Source: Collimonas sp. OK412
GTDB lineage: Bacteria > Pseudomonadota > Gammaproteobacteria > Burkholderiales > Burkholderiaceae_D
Assembly: GCF_900112135.1 (NCBI RefSeq)
Contig: NZ_FOLC01000027.1
Location: 1-58,572, forward strand
Direction of reading: 5' to 3'
DNA: 58,572 nt
The notes beneath the pieces were generated by a model, which saw nothing but the letters and a program-made list of their open reading frames with translations, had not been told where the DNA came from and did not search any database. A program made the translations under genes and the position numbers. This document shows positions 8,155 to 15,618 of the stretch, piece by piece (position 1 is the first letter of the stretch; each line of letters opens with the position of its first letter).

Positions 8155-9081
8155 ATGAAGATGCACCTCGCCGTTTGCAATGTGAAGTCGAGGGCGAATT
8201 TGCGCAGGTTCAATCGGCGCCGCATATTAGGCATGCTTGTGGTGGCAACGCTCTGCGGTTGCCAGCAGGACCCGCTGCAAGCCAGGCTCAAGCAATCTCC
8301 GCCGACGCGGGTGCGAGGAATCGTGTGGCAGCTCGATGACCAGACGCTGCATCCTATGGGAAACTGGGAAAGGCTAGGGGCGCGTGAGCTGCTCATCCAA
8401 TGGACGGCCGTGGATGGCATCAACTACCTGCCAGGCGCCGAGGGCCGCGCTGCCGCGAGATTTCCTGATTGGCAGCGGATTGCAGCTGAACCTTGGGCGA
8501 ACAAAGTGATTGTCGGATTGGCAGGCAGGTTCGACGAAACGGCGGCCCGCGCAAATGTTGCCGCGCTAATTGAAGAGTCGCGCAAGCTTGCCGCGTTGCC
8601 GACGCCGCTGCATGTGGCGGGTTGGTTCTTTCCACTGGAGGTTGATTCGAGCTGGTCCGATGCAGCTCGCCTTGGCCCGCTGCTGGCAGCTTTGCCGCGG
8701 CCACTGTGGATCAGCGTATATGACAGCGCCAATGTCGGTGCCGATACGTTATCGCAATGGCTTGCTTCCTGGCTGCCGCCAGACGTGGGTATTTTCTTTC
8801 AGGATGGCGTCGGTATCCACGCGCGCGAGGCAAGCGTGGCCCGGCATTATGCAGACGTGCTGGCTGCTCGTTTTGGAAAACAGCGGGTACGTATCATCGC
8901 CGAAGCGTTTCGACCTCGCCAGGGAGGAGGATTCCGCCCGGCCACAGCCGCAGAACTCAAGCCGCAACTTGCCGTCTATGACGGTTTTTCCGTTTACTTG
9001 TTCGATGGCCCGCATTACCTGAACCGCGACCTGGTGAATGAGCTGGCCGGTCCTGAAAATGCTGCAGAAAATGGGGGCTGA
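8155..9081 (+). CDS. Lipoprotein with glycosidase-like TIM-barrel domain (DUF4434-like)
   Basis: A 308-residue protein with a lipobox ending TLCGC, so the lipidated Cys is about residue 36 after a long basic leader. The mature part alternates strand and helix (VRGIVWQLDD, ARELLIQWTAVDG, NKVIVGLAGRFDE, HVAGWFFPLEVD, PLWISVYDS, DVGIFFQDGVG, YDGFSVYLFDGPHYL), resembling DUF4434-type TIM barrels found beside exopolysaccharide genes. This assignment is from fold pattern and memory. AAGGAAG precedes the ATG. It sits 40 bases after nfrA, so it is probably in the operon and may trim or release the polymer in the periplasm or outer membrane. Its stop codon lies inside the left arm of a long hairpin. 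Confidence 0.6.
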   Translation: MKMHLAVCNVKSRANLRRFNRRRILGMLVVATLCGCQQDPLQARLKQSPPTRVRGIVWQLDDQTLHPMGNWERLGARELLIQWTAVDGINYLPGAEGRAAARFPDWQRIAAEPWANKVIVGLAGRFDETAARANVAALIEESRKLAALPTPLHVAGWFFPLEVDSSWSDAARLGPLLAALPRPLWISVYDSANVGADTLSQWLASWLPPDVGIFFQDGVGIHAREASVARHYADVLAARFGKQRVRIIAEAFRPRQGGGFRPATAAELKPQLAVYDGFSVYLFDGPHYLNRDLVNELAGPENAAENGG

Positions 9082-9127
9082 GGCTCAGTCGAATACCGCT
9101 AGGGGCATTCGACTGAGCCTCAGCCCC
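9074..9127 (+). terminator. Perfect 21-bp hairpin overlapping the lipoprotein stop codon
   Basis: Bases 9074-9094 and 9107-9127 are perfectly complementary (left arm begins GGGGCTGAGGCTCAG), with a 12-base loop. The TGA stop at 9079-9081 is part of the left arm. There is no following T-run in either direction, so it is not a classic intrinsic terminator. It may stabilise the 3' end of the operon mRNA or block convergent transcription from the glycosidase gene on the other strand. Confidence 0.6.
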
Positions 9128-9265
9128 TTGCCGCAGATGCTATGAAGGACTACCCAAGTCCGTGCCCTCAGCCAGGAATGGAAGTTGTGGAAGCCATTAT
9201 TGGTCAGGAGCGCTGAAACGAACGCGCCTGAGATAGTCCTTCAAGGCAGCAGGAGCGGATTGTTC

Positions 9266-10183
9266 TTAACTGCCCGACAATACGTTATTGAATGTCGACC
9301 ACAGCGGTTGTGTGGACGGCACCAAGTCTTCTTTGCCATACCACCAGAAATAGCCGCCGATATAGTTTTTCACAGGTGGCTTCAAGGTGTAGTAGCGCGT
9401 CAGGTAGGCTGCCTTGTTGGTAGTGGTGGTGCCGGTTTCGCCAAATCCGACCTTGGAGTTCGGAAACATGGCCGACAGCTTCGTAAACACGGCATTCCAG
9501 TCAGGAACCAAGCCGTTGCAGTCCTCTTCGTAGTAGCTGACCAGCACGTAGTCAAGCCCGGTTTTCATGCGCGCCGGAATATTCGCATTCGCCCAGGTGA
9601 ACATCTCGTTCGCTGGATTGGACCAGCAGTCCTGGTTGTAGTACAGCGTCAGAGCGGCAGTCTTGCCTTGCCCTTTGGCCAGATCGTAAGCACCGGTCAT
9701 CTTGGCGACTACGTCGGCGTTTTTGCCTAGCCACTCACCATTGATTTCGTTACCGATTTCCCAGATGTTCACCACGTCGCCAAGGGCTGCCATGTATTCG
9801 CTTGTGCGGTTCAGGTATTGCTGGACCGTGTATTGATCCATCGCCGAGGAGTCAAGGATCTCACCCATCACATAACTGACTTTGTTGATCGCTACAGCCG
9901 CGTTGCGGTAGCCGGATGCAGGCTGCCATTCGTCGAACACAATGCGAGTGGTCGGCTTTTTCGACAGTTGGGACAGGGCGGCGGTGGTGGCAGTCAATCC
10001 CGATATGTCGTCAATGGTTATGCCGTACATTTGCTGGTTGGCGTAACTGACTGCAGTAGTAGTGGTAGTCGTTGTCGTCGGCGCTGGCGCCGGGGTCCGC
10101 GATCTCCATGCGTTCGCCTCGCCATGTAAAACCATACCGAGCATGACGCCTAAAATGATGGTGACAGATTTCAATTTATACAT
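9266..10183 (-). CDS. Secreted clan GH-A-like glycoside hydrolase
   Basis: A 305-residue protein with a signal peptide ending near GEANA, then a Pro/Thr linker with a run of eight Thr, then a TIM-barrel-like catalytic domain. VNIWEIGNEING puts a candidate acid/base Glu at residue 146 (the N-E pair typical of clan GH-A) and KVGFGETG puts a candidate nucleophile Glu at 249; GGYFWWYG is a typical barrel end. The exact family (GH5/GH39-like) is uncertain. It converges on the nfr operon, with a short gap. A secreted glycosidase next to an exopolysaccharide operon suggests cutting of that polymer, which is inference. Confidence 0.7.
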   Translation of the reverse strand: MYKLKSVTIILGVMLGMVLHGEANAWRSRTPAPAPTTTTTTTTAVSYANQQMYGITIDDISGLTATTAALSQLSKKPTTRIVFDEWQPASGYRNAAVAINKVSYVMGEILDSSAMDQYTVQQYLNRTSEYMAALGDVVNIWEIGNEINGEWLGKNADVVAKMTGAYDLAKGQGKTAALTLYYNQDCWSNPANEMFTWANANIPARMKTGLDYVLVSYYEEDCNGLVPDWNAVFTKLSAMFPNSKVGFGETGTTTTNKAAYLTRYYTLKPPVKNYIGGYFWWYGKEDLVPSTQPLWSTFNNVLSGS

Positions 10184-10667
10184 TACAATTCCATAAGATT
10201 GAGAAATAATTTGTTATTTGCAACCTTTAGTCGCCGTGTCCATTGCGAGCCCCTTTCCGCATTGGGGCATCGGATACGCCGAATTCAGGTCAGCGTGAAC
10301 CATCGCTGCTTGATTCATGTCCGAACGAGCAGCATCATTCGACCAAGAAACGGCTGGTATCTTGGCGAAGAAGAAAAATCTTGAAAAACGTCTTGCACTG
10401 CTGCGGGTGATAAATCGGAATTCATTGCCAAGCCTGGTCGACCGTGCAGCTGGTCAACCGATTGGCATACTTATCCCCCTGCCTGATGTGCGGACGCATA
10501 CAACTCTGGCGTGCATGCGAGCCCAGGTCCATCCCCAAAAAAGTATATGACCCGCGGAAACGGGGACGCGCTAGCGCCACCGAACAAGCTCGTGGCGACA
10601 GCCACAGGCTATGGACGGCATGGGTATCAAGGCTGCACAGCGCAAACGCCTGGGATTATTTCATTCG

Positions 10668-10949
10668 TTACCTCCTTCCTTCAGTTGTGGTGCTCAGATT
10701 GATTGACGGCTCAGCTGCCTTCAGTGAAATTACATCGTTTACCAATGCAAAATAGCCCGCCAATTCCCTGAGATCCTCATGGAACAGCAGGCTGGTGCAG
10801 CTGAGATGGTCTCCGCGGAGATCTTTGGCTTGAGAGTGCGGAAGCGTGGCTAGGTCAGAAGCGGGGGAAGAAAATCCAGCTATTCGGCGCGACTCGGCCA
10901 CGGCCGTAGTTCGAGTTTGCGCTGTGAAGCGAACATCCCGGCGCGTCAT
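10668..10949 (-). CDS. Doubtful small ORF, unknown
   Basis: A 93-codon frame whose second half (DLRGDHLSCTSLLFHEDL, ELAGYFALVNDVISLK) looks protein-like, while the first 40 residues are low-complexity. There is no clear ribosome binding site and no recognised family. It could be the tail of a decayed gene. Confidence 0.22.
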   Translation of the reverse strand: MTRRDVRFTAQTRTTAVAESRRIAGFSSPASDLATLPHSQAKDLRGDHLSCTSLLFHEDLRELAGYFALVNDVISLKAAEPSINLSTTTEGRR

Positions 10950-10962
10950 GCCACAAACTGCT

Positions 10963-11142
10963 TTACGGTTGAATGTGTAAGCGAGTGCAGGGGAGATGCT
11001 CTAACCACCGGCCAATTAGCGTTCTTCCCTGCATTCGTCGATCGAACAGCAGTGACGCTTGCCGCGTGACAAGAGCTTGCATTTCCCATAATCCTCTTGA
11101 CAGCTTGCGAAAGTCGGCCTTGGGAACAATAGGGGGCTTCAT
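10963..11142 (-). CDS. Doubtful small ORF, unknown
   Basis: Starts at an ATG at 11142 with GGAAAAACAAT upstream. It encodes about 59 residues including KADFRKLSRGLWEMQALV and SLLFDRRMQGRTLIGRW, a helix-prone, basic composition. No family is recognised and the C-terminus looks truncated. It may be a fragment of a longer lost gene. Confidence 0.22.
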   Translation of the reverse strand: MKPPIVPKADFRKLSRGLWEMQALVTRQASLLFDRRMQGRTLIGRWLEHLPCTRLHIQP

Positions 11143-11223
11143 ATTGTTTTTCCATGGGCGAAGTATACCTAACACTTCTGTCTCAGGAATTTATTCTAGC
11201 TATCGTTCAGAATGGATTAATCA

Positions 11224-11412
11224 ATGTTTAGTGATGAATATTGTCAAAATTTACCGGGAGATGCCAGAAAATACACGCGGATACGTGATATTTTTCTAAA
11301 CTTGACAGAAAATTTGAATGCAGAACTTCCTGTTTCATACCGGTCGCCGTCGCCACTTGATGAAGGATTTTTTTTAGAAGCGGGGGCGGCTATAACTGCT
11401 TTGGCAGAATGA
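11224..11412 (+). CDS. Doubtful small ORF, unknown
   Basis: A 62-residue acidic frame (MFSDEYCQNLPGDARKYTRI, then LDEGFFLEAGAAITALAE). The composition is plausible, but no Shine-Dalgarno sequence precedes the ATG and no family is recognised. Confidence 0.2.
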   Translation: MFSDEYCQNLPGDARKYTRIRDIFLNLTENLNAELPVSYRSPSPLDEGFFLEAGAAITALAE

Positions 11413-11497
11413 AGAAGGGAATTTACAATGACGCCATTTTCGCGCCGGTTACTGCAAGCTTGGATCCCGTTCACTCGCAAATCCTGCGTAATTGACT

Positions 11498-11815
11498 TCA
11501 AGCATCCTTTGATTTGAGGTGATGGCCGCCCATACGAAATTTATCTCTGTGATCTCCCATCAAGGCGCGCAATTCTTTGATCTTGAGGTCGCTGATTTCT
11601 TGCATCTGGATCAGAAGCGACGCGCCAACTGGCAAACGATGATGGCGAAGCTTGCTGATGACTGGTGGTGCGACTTCGAGCGCGCGTGCCAGGGCCGCAT
11701 CATTTTTCAAATGTAATTTCTCAATCAAAGAATCAAGCAGGTGATTTGGATCATAGGTTTCCTGCTCGTTGACCTGGTTCTTGCCTGGATCGGCGGAGGC
11801 GGAGGTGGTGTTCAT
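11498..11815 (-). CDS. Small XRE/Cro-like helix-turn-helix protein
   Basis: A 105-residue protein preceded by GAGGAG nine bases before the ATG at 11815. Residues about 28-85 (LLDSLIEKLHL, KNDAALARALEVAPPVISKL, LPVGASLLIQMQEIS, IKELRALMGD) form a lambda-repressor-like HTH: the segment AALARALEVAPPVISKLR fits the recognition unit. The N-terminal 25 residues are polar and probably disordered. Similar short HTH proteins are common in Burkholderiales; the target is unknown. It is transcribed away from the AT-rich region holding the Mn riboswitch promoter. Confidence 0.7.
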   Translation of the reverse strand: MNTTSASADPGKNQVNEQETYDPNHLLDSLIEKLHLKNDAALARALEVAPPVISKLRHHRLPVGASLLIQMQEISDLKIKELRALMGDHRDKFRMGGHHLKSKDA

Positions 11816-11984
11816 GTCAAGTGACTCCTCATGTTGTACTAAACATTACAATCATTAACACAGAGACAATGTCCAATATAGCAAAATTGTTTTCAATTTC
11901 ATATATCAGTATTGTTATGATTTGCTAAATCGATATAATTTATTTCTTTGAGAAAAGTAAATTGTGGAAATAAATTTTTTTAAA

Positions 11985-12006
11985 ATGGCTATAAAAGCCA
12001 TATAAT
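11985..12006 (+). promoter_or_regulatory. Promoter -10 box with overlapping palindrome before the Mn riboswitch
   Basis: A perfect TATAAT (12001-12006) lies just upstream of the riboswitch, giving a start near 12013. A palindrome ATGGCT-ATAAA-AGCCAT (11985-12001) overlaps its first base and occupies the spacer. No good -35 is present, only TTTTAA-like sequence. The palindrome could be a repressor site such as that of a metal regulator; this is inference. Confidence 0.4.
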
Positions 12007-12008
12007 GC

Positions 12009-12126
12009 AACCTCCTTAGGGGAGTAGCCGCCTTCGTCTTTCGAAGAGCGCATGTCAACATACTTGGCGCTGTATCCGATTTACGCCATGGCATGCGCGA
12101 CCGCACGGTTTGGCAAGACCTATGGT
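12009..12126 (+). promoter_or_regulatory. yybP-ykoY (Mn2+-sensing) riboswitch aptamer
   Basis: The conserved core words of this aptamer are present in order: GGGGAGTAGC near 12019, GTCAACATACTTGGC near 12054, and GGCAAGACC near 12112. CCTTAG (12014-12019) can pair with CTATGG (12120-12125) with one mismatch, giving the closing helix P1. A small hairpin CTTCG-TCTTT-CGAAG (12032-12046) fits P2. The family senses Mn2+ and controls Mn export genes. It lies in the leader of the exchanger gene at 12313. An open frame runs through it, but coding there is implausible. Confidence 0.85.
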
Positions 12127-12140
12127 GCTTCCCTTTACCC

Positions 12141-12180
12141 GGCCGGGCGAAGGCGTCGCGCCATTCGTCAGTGCCCGGCC
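12141..12180 (+). promoter_or_regulatory. Hairpin in the riboswitch leader, possible expression platform
   Basis: GGCCGGGC (12141-12148) pairs perfectly with GCCCGGCC (12173-12180). A second hairpin, GGCAGC/GCTGCC, follows near 12213-12230, and a T-rich run (ATTTTTTCTTTC) lies near 12265-12276, 40 bases before the start codon. These could form alternative leader structures controlling transcription or translation; which one switches cannot be told by eye. Confidence 0.4.
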
Positions 12181-12312
12181 CTCAGGATTCCACATGCTTA
12201 TTCATCGCCAATGGCAGCGCCAGGATGCTGCCACAGCCAGTTCCGCCAAGCCGCTTCACCTTTCATTTTTTCTTTCGCCGGCATCCGTGGTTTATCCGAC
12301 GGAGGCACGCTC

Positions 12313-13317
12313 ATGATGCTCAGCTTTGCTCTGCTGCTCGGTTCGGCCGTAGTGATCTACCTTTCCTGTGAATATTTCGTCAACAGCATCGAATGGGTCG
12401 GACGCCGGCTCGGCATCGCGCAAAGCGCGGTAGGCACGGTACTGGCGGCGTTCGGCACGGCCTTGCCGGAAAGCGTGGTGACATTTGTCGCCGTGGTGTT
12501 CGGGCGCGATGCGGCGCACCGGGAAATCGGCGTCGGCGCGGCGCTGGGCGGGCCGCTGGTGCTGGCGACCATTGCTTATGCGGTGGTGGGCCTGATGTTC
12601 ATCCTGAACCGCAAAAAAATCGGCGGCATGCTGCTGTCGGCCAGCGCTGCGCAGCGGCTGAGCCGGGACCAGGCCTGGTTCATCGGGATCTTCGTGGTCA
12701 AGGTCGGCCTGGGGCTGGTGGCGTTTGCGGTCAAGCCTTGGCTCGGTGTGTTTTTCCTGCTGGCCTACGGCGCATATATCTGGGGCGAGATGCGCAAGGA
12801 AGAAGACGCCGATGCCGAGATAAACGACCTGGAACCCTTGAAATTCCGGCCGCACGATGCCCAGCCGGGCATCGGCTGGGCCTTGCTGCAGACCCTGGTG
12901 GCGCTGGTGGTGATTTTCCTCAGTTCGCAGCTGTTCGTGCATCAGCTGGGCGATATCGCGCCATGGCTGGGCATCTCGCCGCAACTGGCTGCGCTGCTGC
13001 TGAGCCCGGTCGCGACCGAGTTGCCGGAAATCCTGAATGCGGTAATCTGGGTCAGGCAGGGCAAGCAGAACCTGGCCTTGAGCAATATCAGCGGCGCCAT
13101 GATGATCCAGGCGACTATCCCGACTGCGCTGGTGCTGATCTTTACGCCATGGATGCTGGGACCGGCGCTGGTGTGGGCGGCGGCGGTGACGATGATGTCG
13201 ATGTTCGGCCTCTACGTGCTGCTGCGCAAAGGCATGCTGAGCGGCGGCCGGCTGGCAGTGTTCGGTTTGCTGTACCTGGTATTTGCCGCCGGCCTGGGGT
13301 GGATCGGCGTGCACTGA
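12313..13317 (+). CDS. CaCA-family cation exchanger (Na+/Ca2+ exchanger-like), probable Mn2+ exporter
   Basis: A 334-residue polytopic membrane protein with about ten helices in two inverted halves. The two alpha-repeats are visible: AAFGTALPE (residues 46-53) in the first half and ATELPEIL (E239 in LPE) in the second, with a central hydrophilic acidic loop (KEEDADAEINDLEP). This is the YrbG/NCX-type fold. The ATG at 12313 has GGAGG seven bases upstream; the frame is open further upstream, but that part is the riboswitch leader. The Mn2+ riboswitch suggests it exports Mn2+ rather than Ca2+, an inference. Confidence 0.82.
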   Translation: MMLSFALLLGSAVVIYLSCEYFVNSIEWVGRRLGIAQSAVGTVLAAFGTALPESVVTFVAVVFGRDAAHREIGVGAALGGPLVLATIAYAVVGLMFILNRKKIGGMLLSASAAQRLSRDQAWFIGIFVVKVGLGLVAFAVKPWLGVFFLLAYGAYIWGEMRKEEDADAEINDLEPLKFRPHDAQPGIGWALLQTLVALVVIFLSSQLFVHQLGDIAPWLGISPQLAALLLSPVATELPEILNAVIWVRQGKQNLALSNISGAMMIQATIPTALVLIFTPWMLGPALVWAAAVTMMSMFGLYVLLRKGMLSGGRLAVFGLLYLVFAAGLGWIGVH

Positions 13318-13334
13318 GCTGAAGCAAAACGCCC

Positions 13335-13403
13335 TATAATGTTGTTGTTTTCATCTCGGCGCCGGGACGACCCGGCGCCGTATCTTTATCCGGGGACGAC
13401 CCC
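13335..13403 (+). promoter_or_regulatory. Guanidine-II (mini-ykkC) riboswitch with -10 box
   Basis: Two hairpins with identical ACGA loops: ten perfect pairs around the loop at 13367-13370 (arms 13357-13366 and 13371-13380), and GGGG-ACGA-CCCC at 13392-13403. Paired stem-loops with ACGR loops define the mini-ykkC class, which binds guanidinium. The ribosome site GGAGG at 13412 is nine bases past the second hairpin, so control of translation is likely. TATAAT at 13335-13340 is a perfect -10 box that would start the RNA near 13347. Confidence 0.92.
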
Positions 13404-13420
13404 ATCTTTCCGGAGGTCGC

Positions 13421-13741
13421 ATGGCCTGGATCATTCTCTTTCTCGCTGGCCTGGCCGAAATCGTCTGGGCTGTCGGCCTCAAATATTCCGAAGGGTTCAG
13501 CCGCCTGTGGCCGTCCGTGATCACGGTGGCCGGCATGGCTGTCAGCATCTGGCTGCTGGCGTTGGCGATGCGCACTTTGCCGCTCGGTACCGCTTATGCG
13601 GTATGGACCGGCATCGGCGCGGTCGGCTCCTTCATCGCCGGCATCGTGCTGCTGGGCGAAACGGCGAGCCTGGCGCGCGTCGCCAGCGTCAGCCTGATCG
13701 TGCTGGGTTTGATCGGGCTGAAACTGTCGACCGCAGGCTGA
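13421..13741 (+). CDS. gdx: Guanidinium exporter Gdx (SugE), SMR family
   Basis: A 106-residue protein with four membrane helices, the standard SMR length. The essential membrane Glu is in [17 protein letters not shown] (Glu13), and the [14 protein letters not shown] signature of the Gdx subgroup is present, as is the C-terminal GLKLS. The protein works as an antiparallel dimer exchanging guanidinium for protons in the inner membrane. The guanidine-II riboswitch immediately upstream confirms the substrate class independently of the protein sequence. Confidence 0.95.
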   Translation: MAWIILFLAGLAEIVWAVGLKYSEGFSRLWPSVITVAGMAVSIWLLALAMRTLPLGTAYAVWTGIGAVGSFIAGIVLLGETASLARVASVSLIVLGLIGLKLSTAG

Positions 13742-13746
13742 TACTT

Positions 13747-14067
13747 CTATGCGGCGGCGTTGATCTTGGTGGCGGCGCTGACCGCTTTCGATTCGAATCC
13801 GGCATGCGCTCTCAAGGCTTGGTAGCGCAGGCAGGTGACGCGCAGGAAAGAGGCGAAATTGCTGGCCTCGCCCAGATGCGTGGTGACTTCGTCGTGCAGT
13901 TTGGCGATCAGCTGGTTGGTGGTCAAATCGTTATCCGCCGCCAGTTCCGCCAGGGTTTGCCAGAACAGGTTTTCCAGCTTGATGGTGGTGATGACGCCCA
14001 TGATGCGCACCGAACGGGCGCGCGATTCGTACAGGATGGGATCGGCTTGGGCATAAATCTGACACAT
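13747..14067 (-). CDS. Ribbon-helix-helix domain protein
   Basis: A 106-residue protein. I chose the ATG at 14067 (GAGG seven bases upstream); longer frames lack a ribosome site. After MCQIYAQADPILYESRARSV comes VRIMGVITTIKLENLFWQTL and AELAADNDLTTNQLIAKLHDEV, a beta strand followed by two helices as in the RHH_4 family. The final third (NFASFLRVTCLRYQAL) also matches that family. It is probably a DNA-binding regulator with unknown targets. It is convergent with gdx, with a six-base gap. Confidence 0.75.
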   Translation of the reverse strand: MCQIYAQADPILYESRARSVRIMGVITTIKLENLFWQTLAELAADNDLTTNQLIAKLHDEVTTHLGEASNFASFLRVTCLRYQALRAHAGFESKAVSAATKINAAA

Positions 14068-14133
14068 CGGATACCTCGTTTCTTGAACAATCGCAGTGAG
14101 CGGCCCGCCTTGCGGCCGGCCGCATCGCATCCA

Positions 14134-14715
14134 TCATAACTCGATGCGGGTTCCCAATGCGGCCAGGAACAGCGCCAGCCAGGCCGGATGGGCCGGCCAT
14201 GCCGGCGCGGTCACCAGGTTGCCGTCGCGGTGGGCGGCGGTAACGTCGATTTCCGCATATTTGCCGCCCGCCAGCTTGACTTCCGGGGCGCAGGCCGGAT
14301 AGGCGGAACAGGTTTTTCCTTCCAGCACGCCGGCCGCCGCCAGCAGTTGCGGGCCGTGGCAGACCGCAGCGATCGGCTTGTCGGCGGCATGGAACTGCTG
14401 GACGATTTCGATCACGCGCGGATTCAGGCGCAGGTATTCCGGAGCGCGGCCGCCCGGGATCAGCAACGCATCGTAGCGGCTGACATCGACATCGCTGAAA
14501 GCGGCGTTCAGGGTAAAGTTGTGGCCGGGTTTCTCGCTATAGGTCTGGTCGCCTTCGAAATCGTGGATGGCGGTGCGGACCTGGGCGCCGGCGGCTTTGT
14601 CCGGGCACACCACGTCGACCTGGTGGCCGACCATCTGCAGCGCCTGGAACGGCACCATCAATTCATAATCTTCGACATAATCGCCGGCCAGGATCAGGAT
14701 TTTCTTTGCGCTCAT
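14134..14715 (-). CDS. DJ-1/PfpI family protein
   Basis: A 193-residue protein. The ATG at 14715 has AAGGA upstream, and the sequence starts [20 protein letters not shown] as in the family. The nucleophile elbow is [14 protein letters not shown] (Cys119-His120), and the acidic partner lies in the early VEDYE segment. Members act as glyoxalases, deglycase-like or stress chaperone proteins, or intracellular peptidases; the exact activity cannot be decided here. It is in the same orientation as the RHH gene, 66 bases away. Confidence 0.85.
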   Translation of the reverse strand: MSAKKILILAGDYVEDYELMVPFQALQMVGHQVDVVCPDKAAGAQVRTAIHDFEGDQTYSEKPGHNFTLNAAFSDVDVSRYDALLIPGGRAPEYLRLNPRVIEIVQQFHAADKPIAAVCHGPQLLAAAGVLEGKTCSAYPACAPEVKLAGGKYAEIDVTAAHRDGNLVTAPAWPAHPAWLALFLAALGTRIEL

Positions 14716-14947
14716 GATAGGTCCTTCAGTGAAGTGGGTGGGGCAGTAAAGCTTGAGTATGGAACAGCAGGGATGCGGCAGGTAATAGCAGGCTATTACC
14801 TGCCCAGGTTTCGATGCTGCGTTGCGCAATACACCCGCCTTTGAGGAATGCGCTGCAGTAATGCGACAGCTGAATTACACTGTCGGCATCAGCCGCAGCG
14901 CAGCGCTGCACAACGGCAAGTAAAATTTTTCAGAAAAAGGTAAACAG

Positions 14948-15568
14948 ATGGCTTCAAAAGATCCAGTGCCGGCGGCTAGCGCCTTGTCAGAACGTCCAAG
15001 CCGCGCCGAGGCGGAATCGGCGATCCGCACCCTGTTGCGCTGGGCCGGCGACGATCCTGACCGCGAAGGTTTGCTGGACACGCCGGCGCGCGTGGCGCGG
15101 GCGTATGAAGAATTCTTTGCCGGCTACAGCAAGGACCCGGTCGAAATCCTGTCGACCACGTTTTCAGAAGTTGAAGGCTACGACGAGATGGTGGTGCTGA
15201 CCAACATCCGTTTCGAGAGCCATTGCGAGCACCACATGGCGCCCATCATCGGCAAGGCGCACGTGGCTTACCTGCCGGACCGGCGCGTAGTCGGCATCTC
15301 GAAGCTGGCGCGGCTGGTCGATATCTTCGCCAAGCGCCTGCAGATCCAGGAAAAAATGACGGTGCAGATTGCCGACACCTTGCAGCAAGTACTGCTGCCC
15401 AAGGGCGTTGCGGTGGTGATCGAAGCATCGCATGAATGCATGACCACGCGCGGCATCCACAAACCGGGCACCAGCCTGGTGACCAGCCGCATGCTGGGCG
15501 CGTTCCGTGACGATCCGTCGACGCGGCGCGAATTCATGAGCATCATCAGCCAGAAGCACGGCGAATAA
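14948..15568 (+). CDS. folE: GTP cyclohydrolase I
   Basis: A 206-residue enzyme making 7,8-dihydroneopterin triphosphate from GTP, the first step of folate (and tetrahydrobiopterin) synthesis. Zinc ligands are visible as Cys93 and His96 in SHCEHHMAP and Cys164 in SHECMTTRG. The typical [20 protein letters not shown] stretch follows the active-site loop. AAGG precedes the ATG. A 14-pair hairpin follows the stop. The first 20 residues are variable, as usual for the family. Confidence 0.95.
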   Translation: MASKDPVPAASALSERPSRAEAESAIRTLLRWAGDDPDREGLLDTPARVARAYEEFFAGYSKDPVEILSTTFSEVEGYDEMVVLTNIRFESHCEHHMAPIIGKAHVAYLPDRRVVGISKLARLVDIFAKRLQIQEKMTVQIADTLQQVLLPKGVAVVIEASHECMTTRGIHKPGTSLVTSRMLGAFRDDPSTRREFMSIISQKHGE

Positions 15569-15581
15569 CAACTGCATTGCC

Positions 15582-15613
15582 GCTCCCGATCCGGCGCCGG
15601 CCGGATCGGGAGC
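15582..15613. terminator. Bidirectional hairpin between folE and the efflux gene
   Basis: GCTCCCGATCCGGC (15582-15595), a GCCG loop and its perfect 14-base complement (15600-15613) lie between two convergent genes. No T-run follows, so termination efficiency is uncertain. Confidence 0.6.
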
Positions 15614-15618
15614 ATCCA

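Larger units (their letters stand above)
10184..11497. other. Poorly coding region
   Basis: About 1.3 kb between the glycosidase and the small HTH gene, mixed in base composition, with no frame that is clearly a known gene. Three short frames described separately have weak claims. I see no terminal inverted repeats, transposase motifs or tRNA. It could be decayed or recently acquired DNA. Confidence 0.4.

Noticed and set aside
12052-12312. Long N-terminal extension of the exchanger reading frame
   Set aside because: It runs through the conserved Mn riboswitch and leader hairpins; GGAGG directly precedes the ATG at 12313, where the membrane protein begins.
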